From contig CAKRYR010000024.1 in the NCBI GenBank assembly GCA_934432595.1, forward strand, positions 1 to 23,596: 23,596 bases of DNA. The letters run 5' to 3'. A model generated the notes under the pieces. That model was not told where the DNA came from and searched no databases. It saw only the letters and a program-made list of their open reading frames with translations. Origin of the DNA: an uncultured Lachnospiraceae bacterium (GTDB lineage: Bacteria; Bacillota; Clostridia; Lachnospirales; Lachnospiraceae). The stretch's first letter is position 1. Every line of letters begins with the position of its first letter. A program made the position numbers and the translations under genes. Shown here in pieces: positions 23,477 through 23,596 of this stretch.

Positions 23477-23596
23477 GTAAGCGTCAAAAAATCGACGCGT
23501 AGCAATTAAAAATTTAAAGTGATAAAATAAACTCCAAGTAGGGGCGGTATTGCTTTCTACTTGGAGTTAAAATTTAATATAATTATTTACGGGTTG
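23477..23596 (-). mobile_element. IS66-family terminus and transposase 3' end, cut by window edge
   Basis: The block from GTAAGCGTCAAAAAATCGAC to the hairpin (23529-23568) is almost identical to 10148-10266. The last 14 bases (23583-23596) are the TAA stop and final residues (TRK) of the transposase, read on the minus strand; the rest of the element lies beyond the window. Confidence 0.85.

Noticed and set aside
1..23596. CRISPR array, tRNA, rRNA or prophage genes
   Set aside because: No regularly spaced direct repeats, no cloverleaf-like or rRNA-like sequence and no phage structural genes were found on reading both strands.

Overview
The window is AT-rich DNA with clostridial features: strong AGGAGG-type ribosome binding sites, A/T-ending codons and short intergenic gaps. 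A low-GC Clostridia member (Clostridiaceae or Peptostreptococcaceae) is the likely host; the species cannot be fixed from sequence alone. Both window edges lie inside insertion sequences (IS3 family at 1-138, IS66 family at 23477-23596), as expected of a contig cut at repeats.

Layout. (1) 1-6000 is a housekeeping block read leftwards: an IS3-truncated small membrane protein, a PDZ/radical SAM/DUF512 protein, queH, metE and a LysR-type regulator. (2) 6019-7752 holds two intact small membrane-protein genes, a decayed signal-peptide-bearing small secreted protein, and a decayed IS200/IS605-type tnpB whose right end still folds like an omega RNA scaffold. (3) 7753-10147 contains a promoter-like repeat with a terminator, a rotted zinc-ribbon transposase, a 449-aa secreted transglutaminase-like protein with foreign-looking codon use, and a decayed IS66 end. 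(4) 10148-12460 is an IS3 element bracketed by two inverted IS66 end fragments. (5) 12486-18860 is a permease/ATPase/permease plus response regulator/histidine kinase locus whose gene order and lengths match the pneumococcal vex1-vex2-vex3-vncR-vncS locus; it is preceded by a frameshifted lipoprotein and a truncated ferredoxin. (6) 19036-23596 has an internal IS3 scrap, a second copy of the promoter-like repeat, a decayed cell-wall-binding-repeat protein, and a 1079-aa secreted protein with NPCBM, transglutaminase-like, TPR-like and F5/8C (discoidin) regions, closed by a hairpin and an IS66 end.

How it fits together. LysR and metE point to methionine synthesis under local control. The Vex/Vnc-like genes form a transport unit and a sensor unit separated by a terminator. 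The two secreted transglutaminase-like proteins are unrelated in overall sequence but share a Cys-His-Asp triad. Each also has the same 95-bp repeat upstream and the same hairpin family plus IS66 terminus downstream. This shared framing of two secreted cargo genes is the least explained structure in the window. No rRNA, tRNA, CRISPR array or prophage structure was seen.
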